Source of the DNA: Stutzerimonas stutzeri
Lineage (GTDB): Bacteria; Pseudomonadota; Gammaproteobacteria; Pseudomonadales; Pseudomonadaceae
DNA: 64,000 nt
Reading direction: 5' to 3'
Assembly: GCF_009789555.1 (NCBI RefSeq)
Contig: NZ_CP046902.1
Location: 3,054,001-3,118,000 of the forward strand
Made by a program: the position numbers and the translations under genes. The notes beneath the pieces were generated by a model. It ran no database searches. It worked only from the letters and a program-made list of their open reading frames with translations, and had not been told where the DNA came from. How positions within the stretch are numbered: the first letter of the stretch is position 1; each line of letters begins with the position of its first letter. Below are positions 41,595 through 51,148 of the stretch, piece by piece.

Positions 41595-44204
41595 ATGCTA
41601 AAAAGTTATCGAAACCACTTGTCGGATAGAGCAGTTCAAAACCTACCACCTCTCGCTATCAACGCCGAGCAGACCGCAGGCCTGGTCGAGCTTCTGAAAA
41701 ATCCGCCAGCCGGCGAAGAACAATTTCTCCTGGACCTGATCACCAACCGCGTCCCAGCGGGCGTGGATGAAGCAGCCTACGTCAAGGCCGGTTTCCTCGC
41801 CGCCATCGCCAAAGGCGAAGCCACCTCGCCGCTGATCAGCAAGCAGCACGCCGTCGAACTGCTGGGCACCATGCAGGGCGGTTACAACATCGTCACGCTG
41901 GTCGAACTGCTGGACAATCCGGAACTGTCCGACGTCACCGCCAAACAACTGAAGCACACCCTGCTGATGTTCGATGCCTTCCATGACGTCGCAGAGAAAG
42001 CCAAGGCCGGCAATGCCAATGCCAAGGCCGTCATGCAGTCCTGGGCCGAGGGCGAGTGGTTCAAGAACCGCGCCCCGCTTGCCGAAAAAATCACCCTGAC
42101 CGTATTCAAGGTCACAGGCGAAACCAACACCGACGACCTGTCGCCGGCACCTGACGCCTGGTCGCGCCCGGACATCCCGCTGCACGCCCTGGCCATGCTG
42201 AAAATGGCCCGCGACGGCATCACGCCTGACGTGCCCGGCTCCGTTGGCCCGCTCAAGCAAATGGAAGAACTGAAAGCCAAGGGCTTCCCGGTCGCCTACG
42301 TCGGTGACGTGGTCGGTACCGGTTCCTCGCGTAAATCAGCGACCAACTCGGTGCTGTGGTTCTTCGGTGACGACATCCCGAACGTGCCGAACAAGCGCGC
42401 GGGCGGCTTCTGCTTCGGCACCAAGATCGCGCCGATCTTCTACAACACCATGGAAGATGCCGGCGCCCTGCCGGTCGAGTTCGACTGCTCCGACCTGGCC
42501 ATGGGCGACGTGATCGACGTCTATCCCTACAAGGGCGAAGTCCGCCGTCATGGCAGCGATGAGCTGGTCACTACCTTCCAGCTGAAAACCGACGTCCTGC
42601 TCGACGAAGTTCGCGCTGGCGGCCGTATTCCGCTGATCATCGGTCGCGGCCTGACCGAGAAGGCCCGCGCTGAACTGGGCATGGGTCCATCCGACCTGTT
42701 CAAGAAGCCGGAAGCCCCTGCCGAAAGCACCAAGGGCTTCACCCTGGCCCAGAAAATGGTCGGTCGCGCCTGCGGCCTGCCGGAAGGCAAAGGCGTCCGT
42801 CCGGGCACCTACTGCGAGCCGAAGATGACCACCGTCGGTTCCCAGGACACCACGGGCCCGATGACCCGTGACGAACTGAAGGACCTGGCTTGCCTGGGCT
42901 TCTCCGCCGATCTGGTGATGCAGTCGTTCTGCCACACCGCCGCCTATCCGAAGCCGATCGACGTCACCACGCACCACACCCTGCCGGACTTCATCATGAC
43001 CCGCGGCGGTGTTTCCCTGCGTCCGGGCGATGGCATCATCCACAGCTGGCTGAACCGCATGCTGCTGCCCGACACCGTCGGTACTGGCGGTGACTCGCAC
43101 ACCCGCTTCCCGATGGGCATTTCCTTCCCGGCCGGTTCCGGTCTGGTCGCCTTTGCCGCCGCCACCGGCGTGATGCCGCTGGACATGCCGGAGTCGGTCC
43201 TGGTTCGCTTCAAGGGCAAGATGCAGCCTGGCATCACCTTGCGCGACCTGGTGCATGCGATCCCCTACTACGCCATCCAGAAGGGCCTGCTGACCGTCGA
43301 GAAAAAGGGCAAGAAGAACATCTTCTCTGGCCGCATCCTCGAGATCGAAGGGCTGAACGAGCTGACCGTCGAGCAAGCGTTCGAGCTGTCTGACGCCTCT
43401 GCCGAGCGATCTGCGGCAGGTTGCACCATCAAGCTGCCGGAAGCTGCAATCGCAGAATACCTGCAGTCGAACATCACCCTGCTGCGCTGGATGATCAGCG
43501 AAGGCTACGGCGATGCTCGTACGCTGGAGCGTCGCGCTCAAGCTATGGAAGCTTGGCTGGCCAAGCCCGAACTGCTGGCCGCCGATGCTGATGCCGAGTA
43601 CGCCGAAGTCATCGAGATTGACCTGTCCGAAGTTACCGAGCCGGTCCTCTGCGCGCCGAATGACCCGGACGATGCCCGCCTGCTGTCTAGCGTCCAAGGC
43701 GAGAAGATCGATGAAGTTTTCATCGGTTCCTGCATGACCAACATCGGTCACTTCCGCGCTGCCGGCAAGCTGCTGGACAAGGTTGAAGGCTCTTTGCCGA
43801 CTCGTCTGTGGCTGTCACCGCCGACCAAGATGGACCAGCACCAGCTGACCGAGGAAGGCTACTACGGTATCTACGGCCGCGCCGGTGCGCGCCTGGAAAT
43901 GCCGGGCTGCTCGCTGTGCATGGGTAACCAGGCCCGGGTTGAAACTGGTTCGACGGTAGTCTCTACCTCGACCCGTAACTTCCCTAACCGTCTGGGCGAC
44001 GCGACCAACGTGTACCTGGCTTCTGCTGAACTGGCAGCGGTCGCCTCGATCCTGGGTCGCCTGCCGACCGTCGAGGAATACATGGTCTATGCCGCTCAGA
44101 TCGACACCATGGCGGCGGACGTATATCGCTACCTGAGCTTCGATCAGATTGCTGAGTTCCGTGAGTCTGCGGCCAAGGCCAAGATCGACGTGGTTCAGGT
44201 CTAA
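41595..44204 (+). CDS. acnB: Aconitate hydratase B
   Basis: An 869-aa TCA-cycle enzyme interconverting citrate and isocitrate through a [4Fe-4S] cluster. The N-terminal HEAT-like domain and swivel domain precede the catalytic domains, in the AcnB order. Cluster cysteines are in SFCHTAAYPKP, GSCMTNIGHFRAAGK and GCSLCMGNQARVETG. Length is typical. It stands alone, with a GGAGTCGACC leader, and is a core housekeeping gene that ends the metabolic block. Confidence 0.98.
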   Translation: MLKSYRNHLSDRAVQNLPPLAINAEQTAGLVELLKNPPAGEEQFLLDLITNRVPAGVDEAAYVKAGFLAAIAKGEATSPLISKQHAVELLGTMQGGYNIVTLVELLDNPELSDVTAKQLKHTLLMFDAFHDVAEKAKAGNANAKAVMQSWAEGEWFKNRAPLAEKITLTVFKVTGETNTDDLSPAPDAWSRPDIPLHALAMLKMARDGITPDVPGSVGPLKQMEELKAKGFPVAYVGDVVGTGSSRKSATNSVLWFFGDDIPNVPNKRAGGFCFGTKIAPIFYNTMEDAGALPVEFDCSDLAMGDVIDVYPYKGEVRRHGSDELVTTFQLKTDVLLDEVRAGGRIPLIIGRGLTEKARAELGMGPSDLFKKPEAPAESTKGFTLAQKMVGRACGLPEGKGVRPGTYCEPKMTTVGSQDTTGPMTRDELKDLACLGFSADLVMQSFCHTAAYPKPIDVTTHHTLPDFIMTRGGVSLRPGDGIIHSWLNRMLLPDTVGTGGDSHTRFPMGISFPAGSGLVAFAAATGVMPLDMPESVLVRFKGKMQPGITLRDLVHAIPYYAIQKGLLTVEKKGKKNIFSGRILEIEGLNELTVEQAFELSDASAERSAAGCTIKLPEAAIAEYLQSNITLLRWMISEGYGDARTLERRAQAMEAWLAKPELLAADADAEYAEVIEIDLSEVTEPVLCAPNDPDDARLLSSVQGEKIDEVFIGSCMTNIGHFRAAGKLLDKVEGSLPTRLWLSPPTKMDQHQLTEEGYYGIYGRAGARLEMPGCSLCMGNQARVETGSTVVSTSTRNFPNRLGDATNVYLASAELAAVASILGRLPTVEEYMVYAAQIDTMAADVYRYLSFDQIAEFRESAAKAKIDVVQV

Positions 44205-44476
44205 GCATGTAAACAGGCTGGACAACTGCGACCCGGCCGTTAAAGAGAAATTTTGATACCCCTTGAGAGCTCTTGCTTGAGGGTGTGGAGCTGAAGCTGT
44301 TCGGCACGGGTTTCGTGTTTGTCTTCCCGTATCGTCCTGGCCACCCACGTGCCCCTGGAAGACACGTTGCCAATCGAGCATGTTCGATCAGATCGGCTCT
44401 CATCGGTGGAATCCGAGGGCGGTGCGACCTTCGATGCCTGCATCAGTGACCCGGTGAAGGCCTATGTCCCGCTCGA

Positions 44477-45526
44477 CTACCCTATCGTCGTCACAGCTAC
44501 TGGCAGCGCCTGCATTGTGCTGGTGGGCCTTGGCATAGCGCACTGCTGCGCAAGACTCGGCCGGCGGCCCGTCCAACGCTTAAAGGCGCGCGAAAAGGTG
44601 CTGGCATCGGAAAATCCGAGCATGAAGGAAACGGTCTGTATGGTGATATCCGACCGCTTCAAATACTCATAAGCTAGCTCTTCACGCAGACGGTCCAGCA
44701 CCTCCTGAAATGTGGTGCCTTCGTCTTTGAGGCGACGCAGCAACGTCCGCTCGGTCATGTGCATCAGCTCGGCCGTCCCGCGTCTGGAGATTTCACCCTC
44801 GGCGAACTGCTTCAGCAGGCAGTCACGTACCTTTTTGGAAAAACGCTCTGACAGCTGCGCCATCTGCGTGATTGCTATGCCGTCGAGCAAAGACGCCAGC
44901 TGCTCGTCAGCGGAGAGCACCGGGCGATCTATATCAGCATGATCGAAGACGATGCAGTCTTCATCCTGCTCGAAATAGATTGGACACTTTAACAAACGTG
45001 AATATTCGCTGATGTCAGTTGGCCGTTGATGCTTGAAATGTACCTCGAGCGGAATGATCTGTTCGCCAGCGATCCAGCTGGCGAAACAGGCCAGGCCAGC
45101 CACAACGGTATCGATGGTGTGAAAGATCGGCGGCGCACCACCAGTATCGAAATTGAAGCTGAGGCTCAGTTGCTCGGGCGTTTCCGAAATCGTCACGGTG
45201 GCAGAGTTGGAAATCAGCTTCGCATATCGAGCGAAACGGTGCAGCGCATCACCGAGCGTGGCGCTGCAACTCATGGCATAGCCGACAACGTTGAAGGTGG
45301 AGGGACGAATATGCTCGGCGACTTTCAGGCCGAAGTGCGGTTCCGCCGTTTCCTGAACTGCGGCACGCCATAGTCGACTGACCATTTCCTGGGAGTAGCG
45401 GCTGTTACCCGATTTGAGGCCGGCCGGGTCCATGCCAACGCTATGGAATACGCGCTCGTGAGGTACACCAACCGCATCCAGTGTGCGAGCGATGGCCAAC
45501 ACCCAGCTGGAAAGTCCAGATTTCAT
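44477..45526 (-). CDS. AraC-family regulator (Arabinose_bd/OruR type)
   Basis: A 349-aa activator with an N-terminal effector domain (QEMVSRLWRAAVQETAEPHF, NVVGYAMSCSATLGDALHRF) and C-terminal HTH_18 (RRGTAELMHMTERTLLRRLK, FMLGFSDASTFSRAFKRWTG). This layout is that of regulators such as OruR, ArgR-like and many catabolic-cluster activators. It is divergent from the SnoaL-like gene at 45845, with a 318-bp AT-richer gap between them, so it is the likely regulator of the cluster downstream. Confidence 0.9.
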   Translation of the reverse strand: MKSGLSSWVLAIARTLDAVGVPHERVFHSVGMDPAGLKSGNSRYSQEMVSRLWRAAVQETAEPHFGLKVAEHIRPSTFNVVGYAMSCSATLGDALHRFARYAKLISNSATVTISETPEQLSLSFNFDTGGAPPIFHTIDTVVAGLACFASWIAGEQIIPLEVHFKHQRPTDISEYSRLLKCPIYFEQDEDCIVFDHADIDRPVLSADEQLASLLDGIAITQMAQLSERFSKKVRDCLLKQFAEGEISRRGTAELMHMTERTLLRRLKDEGTTFQEVLDRLREELAYEYLKRSDITIQTVSFMLGFSDASTFSRAFKRWTGRRPSLAQQCAMPRPTSTMQALPVAVTTIG

Positions 45527-45844
45527 CTTACCTCCTCGAGCACCTAGGCCTATCGCGCCAGGGCGGCTATGTTATTTTTGTCTCCTGAATTAGACACACA
45601 AAAATCAACCTGTCAATTCTATATACCGAAAGCAACGTACCAGAGCCTTCGCGTGCAATTTCGCCGAATTCGAGTCTGGGCGCCGACACTTAAACCCCCT
45701 AGCCACAATGTCACGTATAGCCTACCACTGACCCAAGACGCCATCGCCCAACCGCCCCCCAAGAGCTACCGTCATTCTCGCTAGAACGCCGGAGTGGGCG
45801 TCGCCCTCCTCTCCAACAACAATTCCAACGCCAGGAGAAGCACA
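45527..45844. promoter_or_regulatory. Divergent control region of the catabolic cluster
   Basis: A 318-bp gap between araC (minus) and the first cluster gene. The first 150 bp are AT-rich. No coding frame with motifs is seen. An AGGAGAAG ribosome site at about 45834-45841 serves the gene at 45845. AraC sites would be expected here, but no clear direct repeat is evident. Confidence 0.45.
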
Positions 45845-46258
45845 ATGAACTTGCAATGGTCCCAGTACTGGATCGGGCTTTTCGCTAACAACACAGACGA
45901 ACTGATGTCGCTCTATTCCGACAAGATTCAGTTCGAAGACGTTAACTTTGGTATCCAGATCAACGGTGATCTCGCCGCTCTGCGTCGGTTCTTCACCGGC
46001 TTCGTGATCGCCGATCCGAGCCAGTCGTACAACCGCTTCGACGTGTTCGACTACGTCGGTGATGACACGCTCGGCTCGTTCCAGTGGACCTGGGAAACCA
46101 AGCATGCAGGTGACTTCCTTGGCGTACCCGCTGCCGGCAAAGTGACCAAGACACGTGGCGTCACGGTGATGGGCTGGGATAACGGCAAGATCGTTCTCGA
46201 GCGTAGCATCTGGGATGCCGTGCCGGTCCTGCAGCAGCTGGGCGCCATCCCCTCTTGA
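45845..46258 (+). CDS. NTF2-like/SnoaL-fold protein (paralogue 1)
   Basis: A 137-aa protein of the NTF2-like superfamily, which includes polyketide cyclases, limonene epoxide hydrolase and ketosteroid isomerase. Visible: the helix-strand opening YWIGLFANNTDELMSLYSDK, FEDVNFG, and the closing strand region GDFLGVPAAGKVTKTRGVTV, LGAIPS. The closing part is shared with the protein at 52626-53291 (GDIFGVPAAGKTTVTRGTST, LGLIPS), so they are paralogues. It probably acts on a cyclic intermediate; the reaction is unknown. Confidence 0.8.
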   Translation: MNLQWSQYWIGLFANNTDELMSLYSDKIQFEDVNFGIQINGDLAALRRFFTGFVIADPSQSYNRFDVFDYVGDDTLGSFQWTWETKHAGDFLGVPAAGKVTKTRGVTVMGWDNGKIVLERSIWDAVPVLQQLGAIPS

Positions 46259-46362
46259 GCCCGCCTCCCAGCCGGACGTCCGTATCGGCTGGCCGGACTA
46301 CGCCCATACCCTAAGAGCGCGCTTGCCGCGATCAGGCGGCATGCGAGTACTGAGAGAAGCCC

Positions 46363-47766
46363 ATGTTTAGCATGCTGATTGACGGTCGCCTGACCGAAAC
46401 CGATGCCCGCCTGAAGGTCATCAATCCTTCCGACGAAACCGTCGCCGCCGAAGTCTCCGACGCGGACAGGACCATAGTGGACAGTGCCGTCCAGGCCGCG
46501 AAGCAAGCGTATGCCAGTTGGCGCAATACTGCGGTTGACGAGCGCCAGGCTCTGTTGCGCAAGCTGTCCGCCGTGCTGCAGGAAAACGCCGACGAACTTG
46601 CCGAGCTGCTGGTCCGGGAACAGGGTCGGCCGTTGCCGCTGGCCCATTTCGAAGTCGGCCTGGCGCAACGCTATCTCGATTTCTACGCCGAACAGTCGCT
46701 GGACGTGGAAATCCTCGTCGACGACACCAATAGCCGTGTCGAGCTGCATCGCAAGTCGCTCGGTGTGGTGGCGGCCATCTCGCCCTGGAATGCACCGCTA
46801 TACCTTTCTCTAAGCAAGGTCGCACCGGCGTTGCTGGCAGGCAACAGCGTGGTGCTGAAGCCGCCGCAGACCTCGCCGCTGGCCGTGCTGCGCTTCGGCG
46901 AACTGGTCAAGGACATCGTCCCCGCAGGGTTGTTGAACATCATCTGCGGCGGCAATGATGCCGGCGCGGCAATGGTCGACCATCCGGACGTGGCCAAGGT
47001 CTCGTTCACCGGTTCGACCGAGACCGGGAAGGTGATCATGCGTGAGGCGTCTTCTTCACTCAAACGCCTGACCTTGGAGCTGGGCGGCAACGATGCGGCC
47101 ATCGTGCTGCCGGACGTCGACCCGAAGGCCATCGCTCCGGCCCTGTTCGGCACGGCTTTTTTCAACAGTGGCCAGGTCTGCGCAATCATCAAGCGCCTCT
47201 ACGTACACGACGACATCTACGATGCTGTCTGCGAGGAACTGGCAGCGCTGGCCAATGGCGCGGCGGTTGGCGACGATGCGCAGAGCCAATTCGGCCCGAT
47301 CCAGAACAAGGCGCAACTGGACAAGGTGCTGGGCTACCTCGACGAAGCGCACCGCAGCGGACGCGTTATAGCCGGAGGAAAGCGCATCGAGCGCCCCGGC
47401 TATTTCGTGCAACTAACCGTGGTGCGCGACATCGAAGATGGCACGCCGCTGGTGGACGAGGAGCCGTTCGGGCCGATCCTGCCGGTGGTGCGTTTTTCCA
47501 GCATCGACGATGTGGTGGCCAAGGCCAATGCTTCCACCCTGGGCCTCGGCGCCTCGGTATGGTCGAAGGATCTGGTCGTGGCCAGCGATATCGCCAGCCG
47601 CATCGACAGCGGCACTGTGTGGATCAACCAGCACTGCGCCCTCGATCCGGCCATCCCCTTCCCCACTCGCAAGCAGTCCGGCATCGGCGTCGAGTCCGGG
47701 CGCGAAGGGCTGCTGGAATACACCGCCGTGCAGGTGGTGAACATCAACAAGGCCTCCGCCGTGTAA
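46363..47766 (+). CDS. NAD(P)-dependent aldehyde dehydrogenase
   Basis: A 467-aa ALDH. Signatures: SPWNAPLYLSLSKVAPALLA, FTGSTETGKVIMREAS, LELGGNDAAIVLPDV (catalytic Glu in LELGG), and catalytic Cys273 in NSGQVCAIIKRLYVH; EEPFGPILPVV near the end. It is closest in layout to the betaine/aromatic-aldehyde class, but the substrate is open. It follows the SnoaL-like gene after 104 bp and precedes an SDR gene. Confidence 0.92.
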   Translation: MFSMLIDGRLTETDARLKVINPSDETVAAEVSDADRTIVDSAVQAAKQAYASWRNTAVDERQALLRKLSAVLQENADELAELLVREQGRPLPLAHFEVGLAQRYLDFYAEQSLDVEILVDDTNSRVELHRKSLGVVAAISPWNAPLYLSLSKVAPALLAGNSVVLKPPQTSPLAVLRFGELVKDIVPAGLLNIICGGNDAGAAMVDHPDVAKVSFTGSTETGKVIMREASSSLKRLTLELGGNDAAIVLPDVDPKAIAPALFGTAFFNSGQVCAIIKRLYVHDDIYDAVCEELAALANGAAVGDDAQSQFGPIQNKAQLDKVLGYLDEAHRSGRVIAGGKRIERPGYFVQLTVVRDIEDGTPLVDEEPFGPILPVVRFSSIDDVVAKANASTLGLGASVWSKDLVVASDIASRIDSGTVWINQHCALDPAIPFPTRKQSGIGVESGREGLLEYTAVQVVNINKASAV

Positions 47767-47881
47767 CCCCCTTCCGGCGATACGAGACGTTTCGGACCTC
47801 ATCGGGCTGCGCGTCTCGAATCGAATGGCAAGTGGAATGACTGCGGCGGCGGATTGGCAAACACGACTCGGATAACAATAA

Positions 47882-48676
47882 ATGCCATCGACCATCTATG
47901 AAGAACTGTTCTCCCTGGCCGGCAAGACCGCATTGGTCACCGGCGGCGCCAAGGGGGTCGGCGCGCTGATTACCCGCACGCTGGTGCGCGCCGGTTGCAC
48001 GGTGTTCGTCACCGGCCGTTCGCGCGAAGCCGGCGAACATCTGACCGACGAACTGGCAGCGCACGGCAGTTGCATCTTTCTCCAACACGACCTGTCCTCG
48101 GCCGAGGAGATCGAGGCGCTGGCCAGAGATCTGGGCGAGCGCGCCGACGCCCTCCACATCCTGGTCAACAACGCCGGCACCTTTGGCGGCGCGCCGATCG
48201 GCAGCGTCAGCAGCCGAAGCTGGGACGAGCTGATGGGCTTGAACCTGCGCGCGCCCTTCCTGTTGATTCAGGAGCTGCTGCCGCTGCTAGAGGCGCAGGC
48301 CAGTAACGACGACCCCGCGCGCATCATCAATATCGGCTCGATCGGCGGAATCATGCCGCAAAGCAACGGCGCCTATGCCTATGGCTGCAGCAAGGCCGCC
48401 TTGCACCAACTGACGCGCATGCTGGCTTCCGACCTGCGCAGCCGCAACGTCAATGTCAACGCCATCGCGCCCGGCTACTTCCCCAGTGACATGACCGCTG
48501 GCTTCTTCGAGGCGGTGCCCGACCTCGAGCGGACGATGCTGGAGAAGATTCCCGCCAGGCGCTTCGGCAGCCAGGAAGATATTGGCGGCATGCTGATCTT
48601 CCTCGCCTCGCGGGCGGGCGCCTACCTGACCGGCAGCATCACCGCGCTCGACGGCGGTTTCCTCAGCGCGCCCTGA
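47882..48676 (+). CDS. Short-chain dehydrogenase/reductase
   Basis: A 264-aa SDR with the Rossmann motif VTGGAKGVGALITRTLV (TGxxxGxG), NNAG (HILVNNAGTFGG), catalytic Ser in NIGSIGG, Tyr-x3-Lys in YAYGCSKAAL, and the C-terminal GSITALDGGFLSAP. It should oxidise an alcohol or reduce a ketone. No strong ribosome site is visible before the ATG at 47882. Part of the first half of the catabolic cluster. Confidence 0.92.
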   Translation: MPSTIYEELFSLAGKTALVTGGAKGVGALITRTLVRAGCTVFVTGRSREAGEHLTDELAAHGSCIFLQHDLSSAEEIEALARDLGERADALHILVNNAGTFGGAPIGSVSSRSWDELMGLNLRAPFLLIQELLPLLEAQASNDDPARIINIGSIGGIMPQSNGAYAYGCSKAALHQLTRMLASDLRSRNVNVNAIAPGYFPSDMTAGFFEAVPDLERTMLEKIPARRFGSQEDIGGMLIFLASRAGAYLTGSITALDGGFLSAP

Positions 48677-48756
48677 GCCGGATTCAGTCAAAAGGACGAG
48701 CGGTGCCGGCCGATCCCGGGGCTGCTGCTCATCTCGCTCATCCCAAGGAAACAAGC

Positions 48757-49644
48757 ATGGCATCGGTGACCACCATCGCCCTTCTGAGCAAGAAGGAAAA
48801 CATGTCCACCCAGCTGTTCTCGCGCTATTGGCGCGATATCCATGGTGTGCTTGCCGCACGGATTCCCGGCTTCGAGTCCTACGTGCAGTTCCACCTCGGC
48901 ACCAGCGTGCGCAACCTGCCGCTGCCCAAGGACGTGGTGTCCACCGCATCATCCCGCACGCGCTTCCATGGCATCGCCGAAGTGACCTTCGCCGATGAGG
49001 TGGCCCGGGCGGGCCTGGCATCGAGCGAGGTCGCCGCGCTGATCCAGCAGGACGAGCGCAACCTGTTCAAGACCTCACTGCTCTACAATCTCGCTGCCGG
49101 CGCCAGCCGCACCTACATAGAACGAAGCCGTAAGGGCCCGGGGGTATCCGGCGATGGCAAGAGCGAAAGTCTGTTCATGCTGCTCGGCCGACGCTCCGGC
49201 TTCGGCGGCGACTTGACACCGCTGATCGAGCAGAGCCTGTTGCCAGCACTGTCACGCAATCCCTGCGTCAGCAAGTTGCGTATCCATGCGTTGGCATCCG
49301 GCGATCCACACTTATGGAGCACGCCCGATGTGGATAACCAGCAGAGCACAGCGAATGCCTTCGACGCGGTGATCCAAATCGAGGGTATCGGTACCCTGGA
49401 AACCCTGGAGACGCTGCGCCAGGCGTGTGAAACCGCATCACGCCAAGGGTTGTTCGAAGCCGTGGGCAAGCTGCAGCTGTATCGCACCGCTGCTTGTCAT
49501 CCGATGGTCAGGGATAAGCTGCCGACTCAGTTGGGCCTGCGCGGCCTGGATGCCCTACAGACCATCGTCGCCGCTGGCGCCGATAACCAATTGCAGGAAG
49601 CGATATTGCGTTGCCTTTACGGAACGGATGCAGCACCGCTTTGA
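48757..49644 (+). CDS. EthD-domain protein
   Basis: A 295-aa protein. The first half is an EthD/ferredoxin-like domain (LSKKENMSTQLFSRYWRDIH, GVLAARIPGFESYVQFHLG); a similar alpha/beta pattern recurs in the second half (residues about 150-260), suggesting a fused dimer. EthD proteins assist cytochrome P450 monooxygenase pathways, for example in ether degradation, which fits the P450 nearby. The start at 48757 has AAGGAAA. Its last 12 codons lie in a direct repeat that recurs at 51017. Confidence 0.8.
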   Translation: MASVTTIALLSKKENMSTQLFSRYWRDIHGVLAARIPGFESYVQFHLGTSVRNLPLPKDVVSTASSRTRFHGIAEVTFADEVARAGLASSEVAALIQQDERNLFKTSLLYNLAAGASRTYIERSRKGPGVSGDGKSESLFMLLGRRSGFGGDLTPLIEQSLLPALSRNPCVSKLRIHALASGDPHLWSTPDVDNQQSTANAFDAVIQIEGIGTLETLETLRQACETASRQGLFEAVGKLQLYRTAACHPMVRDKLPTQLGLRGLDALQTIVAAGADNQLQEAILRCLYGTDAAPL

Positions 49645-49702
49645 AAACCTTCGTCAATGGTTTGTGGATAAATCAGCAGGCAACAAAGGTGAGTGTCCGG
49701 CC
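49613..49702 (+). repeat. Direct repeat, copy 1 (end of the EthD gene)
   Basis: About 90 bp covering the last codons of the EthD gene and its 3' flank (CCTTTACGGAACGGAT, AACCTTCGTCAATGG, ATAAATCAGC, GTCCGGCC). The copy at 51018-51107 is about 80 percent identical by eye. Together the two bracket the MFS transporter gene. Confidence 0.75.
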
Positions 49703-49813
49703 GAGGATCCGTATACCGCAGGACGTCGCATACGCACCGGATGTCGTCACTGAGGATGCCAGGACGGCGAAAGCGTTTGGATCTGGCCAAGTTCGTCGCG
49801 GCGAAGCACGGGA

Positions 49814-51010
49814 TCAAATTTCAGAAGCACGGTAATAGCGTTTGGACAGGTATAGCAGCGACCCAGCGGCGATGACGATGGCCGGAGCGCAGGCGAGCAT
49901 GACGCTGGCGGTTCCCCCGCCTCCCATGGCGAGAAATTGACCGATGATGACAGGACCGCTCATGGCACCCAATCGCCCGACCGATATAGCGCCGCTTACG
50001 CCAGTGACACGGATACTCATCGGATAAAAGAGGGGCGCTAATGCGAAAAGCACGCCTTGACCGCCCACTGTAAACATACCCGCGATAAAGGATGCCCAGA
50101 GTATCGAACTCATGGAGTCCGAATAATACAAGCCGGTCAAAGCCAGCAAAATCCCCGAATAGACGATTGCAGGCACTACCCATAGCGGAGCACGGTCGAG
50201 AATATTTCCGATCATGACCGTTCCAACTGCCGAACCCATGTGCATGATCATAACCACATAGTTCATTTCCTTGCTGCTCAACCCTTGAGCGATCAGCAGA
50301 CTCGGCATCCAGTTGACCAGGATATAAGCGACCATCATGGTAAAAAAGAAACCTGACCACAGGAGCAAGGTGTCTTTCCACTTCGAGTCGTTGAACAAGA
50401 CTTTAATTGGCGGTTTCGTTTTGCCTGAGGATGCTGCGTTGACTCGGGACTTCGGCAACAGCCAAATGATGAATGGGACTAATAGCAGGGGCCCCACACC
50501 TCCTACATAAAACAGAAACTTCCAACTTTCGCTTAATTGGGCAACCCCAAGCAGAGCGGCCGTGACGGCGCCGATGGGTACTCCACAATACATGGCACTC
50601 ACGGCGGCCCCTTTGCGGGAAGGCCCTACCGCATCAGAGGACAAGGCGATGAGATTGGGTAACGCAGCCCCCAGTCCGATGCCGGTCATAAACCGTGCGG
50701 CAAGTAAGCCGTAATAGCTCTCGCATAACGCAGTTATAATCGAAGATACGGAAAATATGATAACGGCGACAACGAGCACGCGTTTTCTGCCGTAATTATC
50801 CGAAACGCGCCCTCCCACTATGGCAGCCGGCAGCATGGCCAATAAACCGATGCTGAAAAACCAGCCAATTTGAAATCTATTCAATTCAAACGCGGCCGAT
50901 ATGCCCTGTGCAGCCAAGCCCGGCGCCTGCAAATCGAAACCCTCGGCGACTGCTATCAAGAAGCACAATATAATCGTGGTTATCGATGTTTTACTGTCGG
51001 TATTATTCAT
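49814..51010 (-). CDS. MFS transporter, aromatic acid:H+ symporter type
   Basis: About 398 aa with 12 predicted helices. The start is the ATG at 51010 (MNNTDSKTSITTIILCFL). Family markers: AEGFDLQAPGLAAQGI after helix 1 (D-x-Q/F-D of AAHS symporters), GGRVSDNYGRKRVLV between helices 2 and 3, and GIGLGAALPNLIALSSD. It probably imports an aromatic or hydroaromatic acid. Its base composition is more AT-rich than both neighbours, and it sits between direct repeats, so it looks like a later arrival. Confidence 0.88.
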   Translation of the reverse strand: MNNTDSKTSITTIILCFLIAVAEGFDLQAPGLAAQGISAAFELNRFQIGWFFSIGLLAMLPAAIVGGRVSDNYGRKRVLVVAVIIFSVSSIITALCESYYGLLAARFMTGIGLGAALPNLIALSSDAVGPSRKGAAVSAMYCGVPIGAVTAALLGVAQLSESWKFLFYVGGVGPLLLVPFIIWLLPKSRVNAASSGKTKPPIKVLFNDSKWKDTLLLWSGFFFTMMVAYILVNWMPSLLIAQGLSSKEMNYVVMIMHMGSAVGTVMIGNILDRAPLWVVPAIVYSGILLALTGLYYSDSMSSILWASFIAGMFTVGGQGVLFALAPLFYPMSIRVTGVSGAISVGRLGAMSGPVIIGQFLAMGGGGTASVMLACAPAIVIAAGSLLYLSKRYYRASEI

Positions 51011-51016
51011 GTCTTG

Positions 51017-51051
51017 CGCCTTTATGGAACGGATACGGCGCCGCTTTAAAA
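51017..51051 (+). pseudogene. C-terminal scrap of a second EthD-type gene
   Basis: CGCCTTTATGGAACGG onward encodes RLYGTDTAPL then a stop, matching the C-terminus RCLYGTDAAPL of the EthD protein at 48757. Nothing further upstream matches; the MFS start codon lies immediately before. It is the remainder of a duplicated or replaced EthD gene. Confidence 0.65.
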
Positions 51052-51107
51052 CCTTCGTCAATGGCCTTTCGATAAATCAGCGGGCAAAAAAAGTGGGCAT
51101 CCGGCCA
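51018..51107 (+). repeat. Direct repeat, copy 2
   Basis: Second copy of the ~90-bp repeat at 49613-49702 (CCTTTATGGAACGGAT, AACCTTCGTCAATGG, ATAAATCAGC, ATCCGGCC). The left part encodes an EthD C-terminus, and the right part overlaps the terminator of the Rieske gene. Confidence 0.75.
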
Positions 51108-51124
51108 GGGAATCTGGATGCCCA
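51085..51124 (-). terminator. Rho-independent terminator of the Rieske operon
   Basis: On the minus strand TGGGCATCC (51124-51116) pairs with GGATGCCCA (51102-51094), followed by CTTTTTTT (51093-51086). It ends the minus-strand operon SnoaL-like / aldo-keto reductase / Rieske ferredoxin. Confidence 0.8.
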
Positions 51125-51148
51125 CAAAGCTCCAACGAATCGCTCAGC

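Noticed and set aside
42336..43751. 471-aa reading frame opposite acnB
   Set aside because: Antisense shadow of acnB; no motifs.
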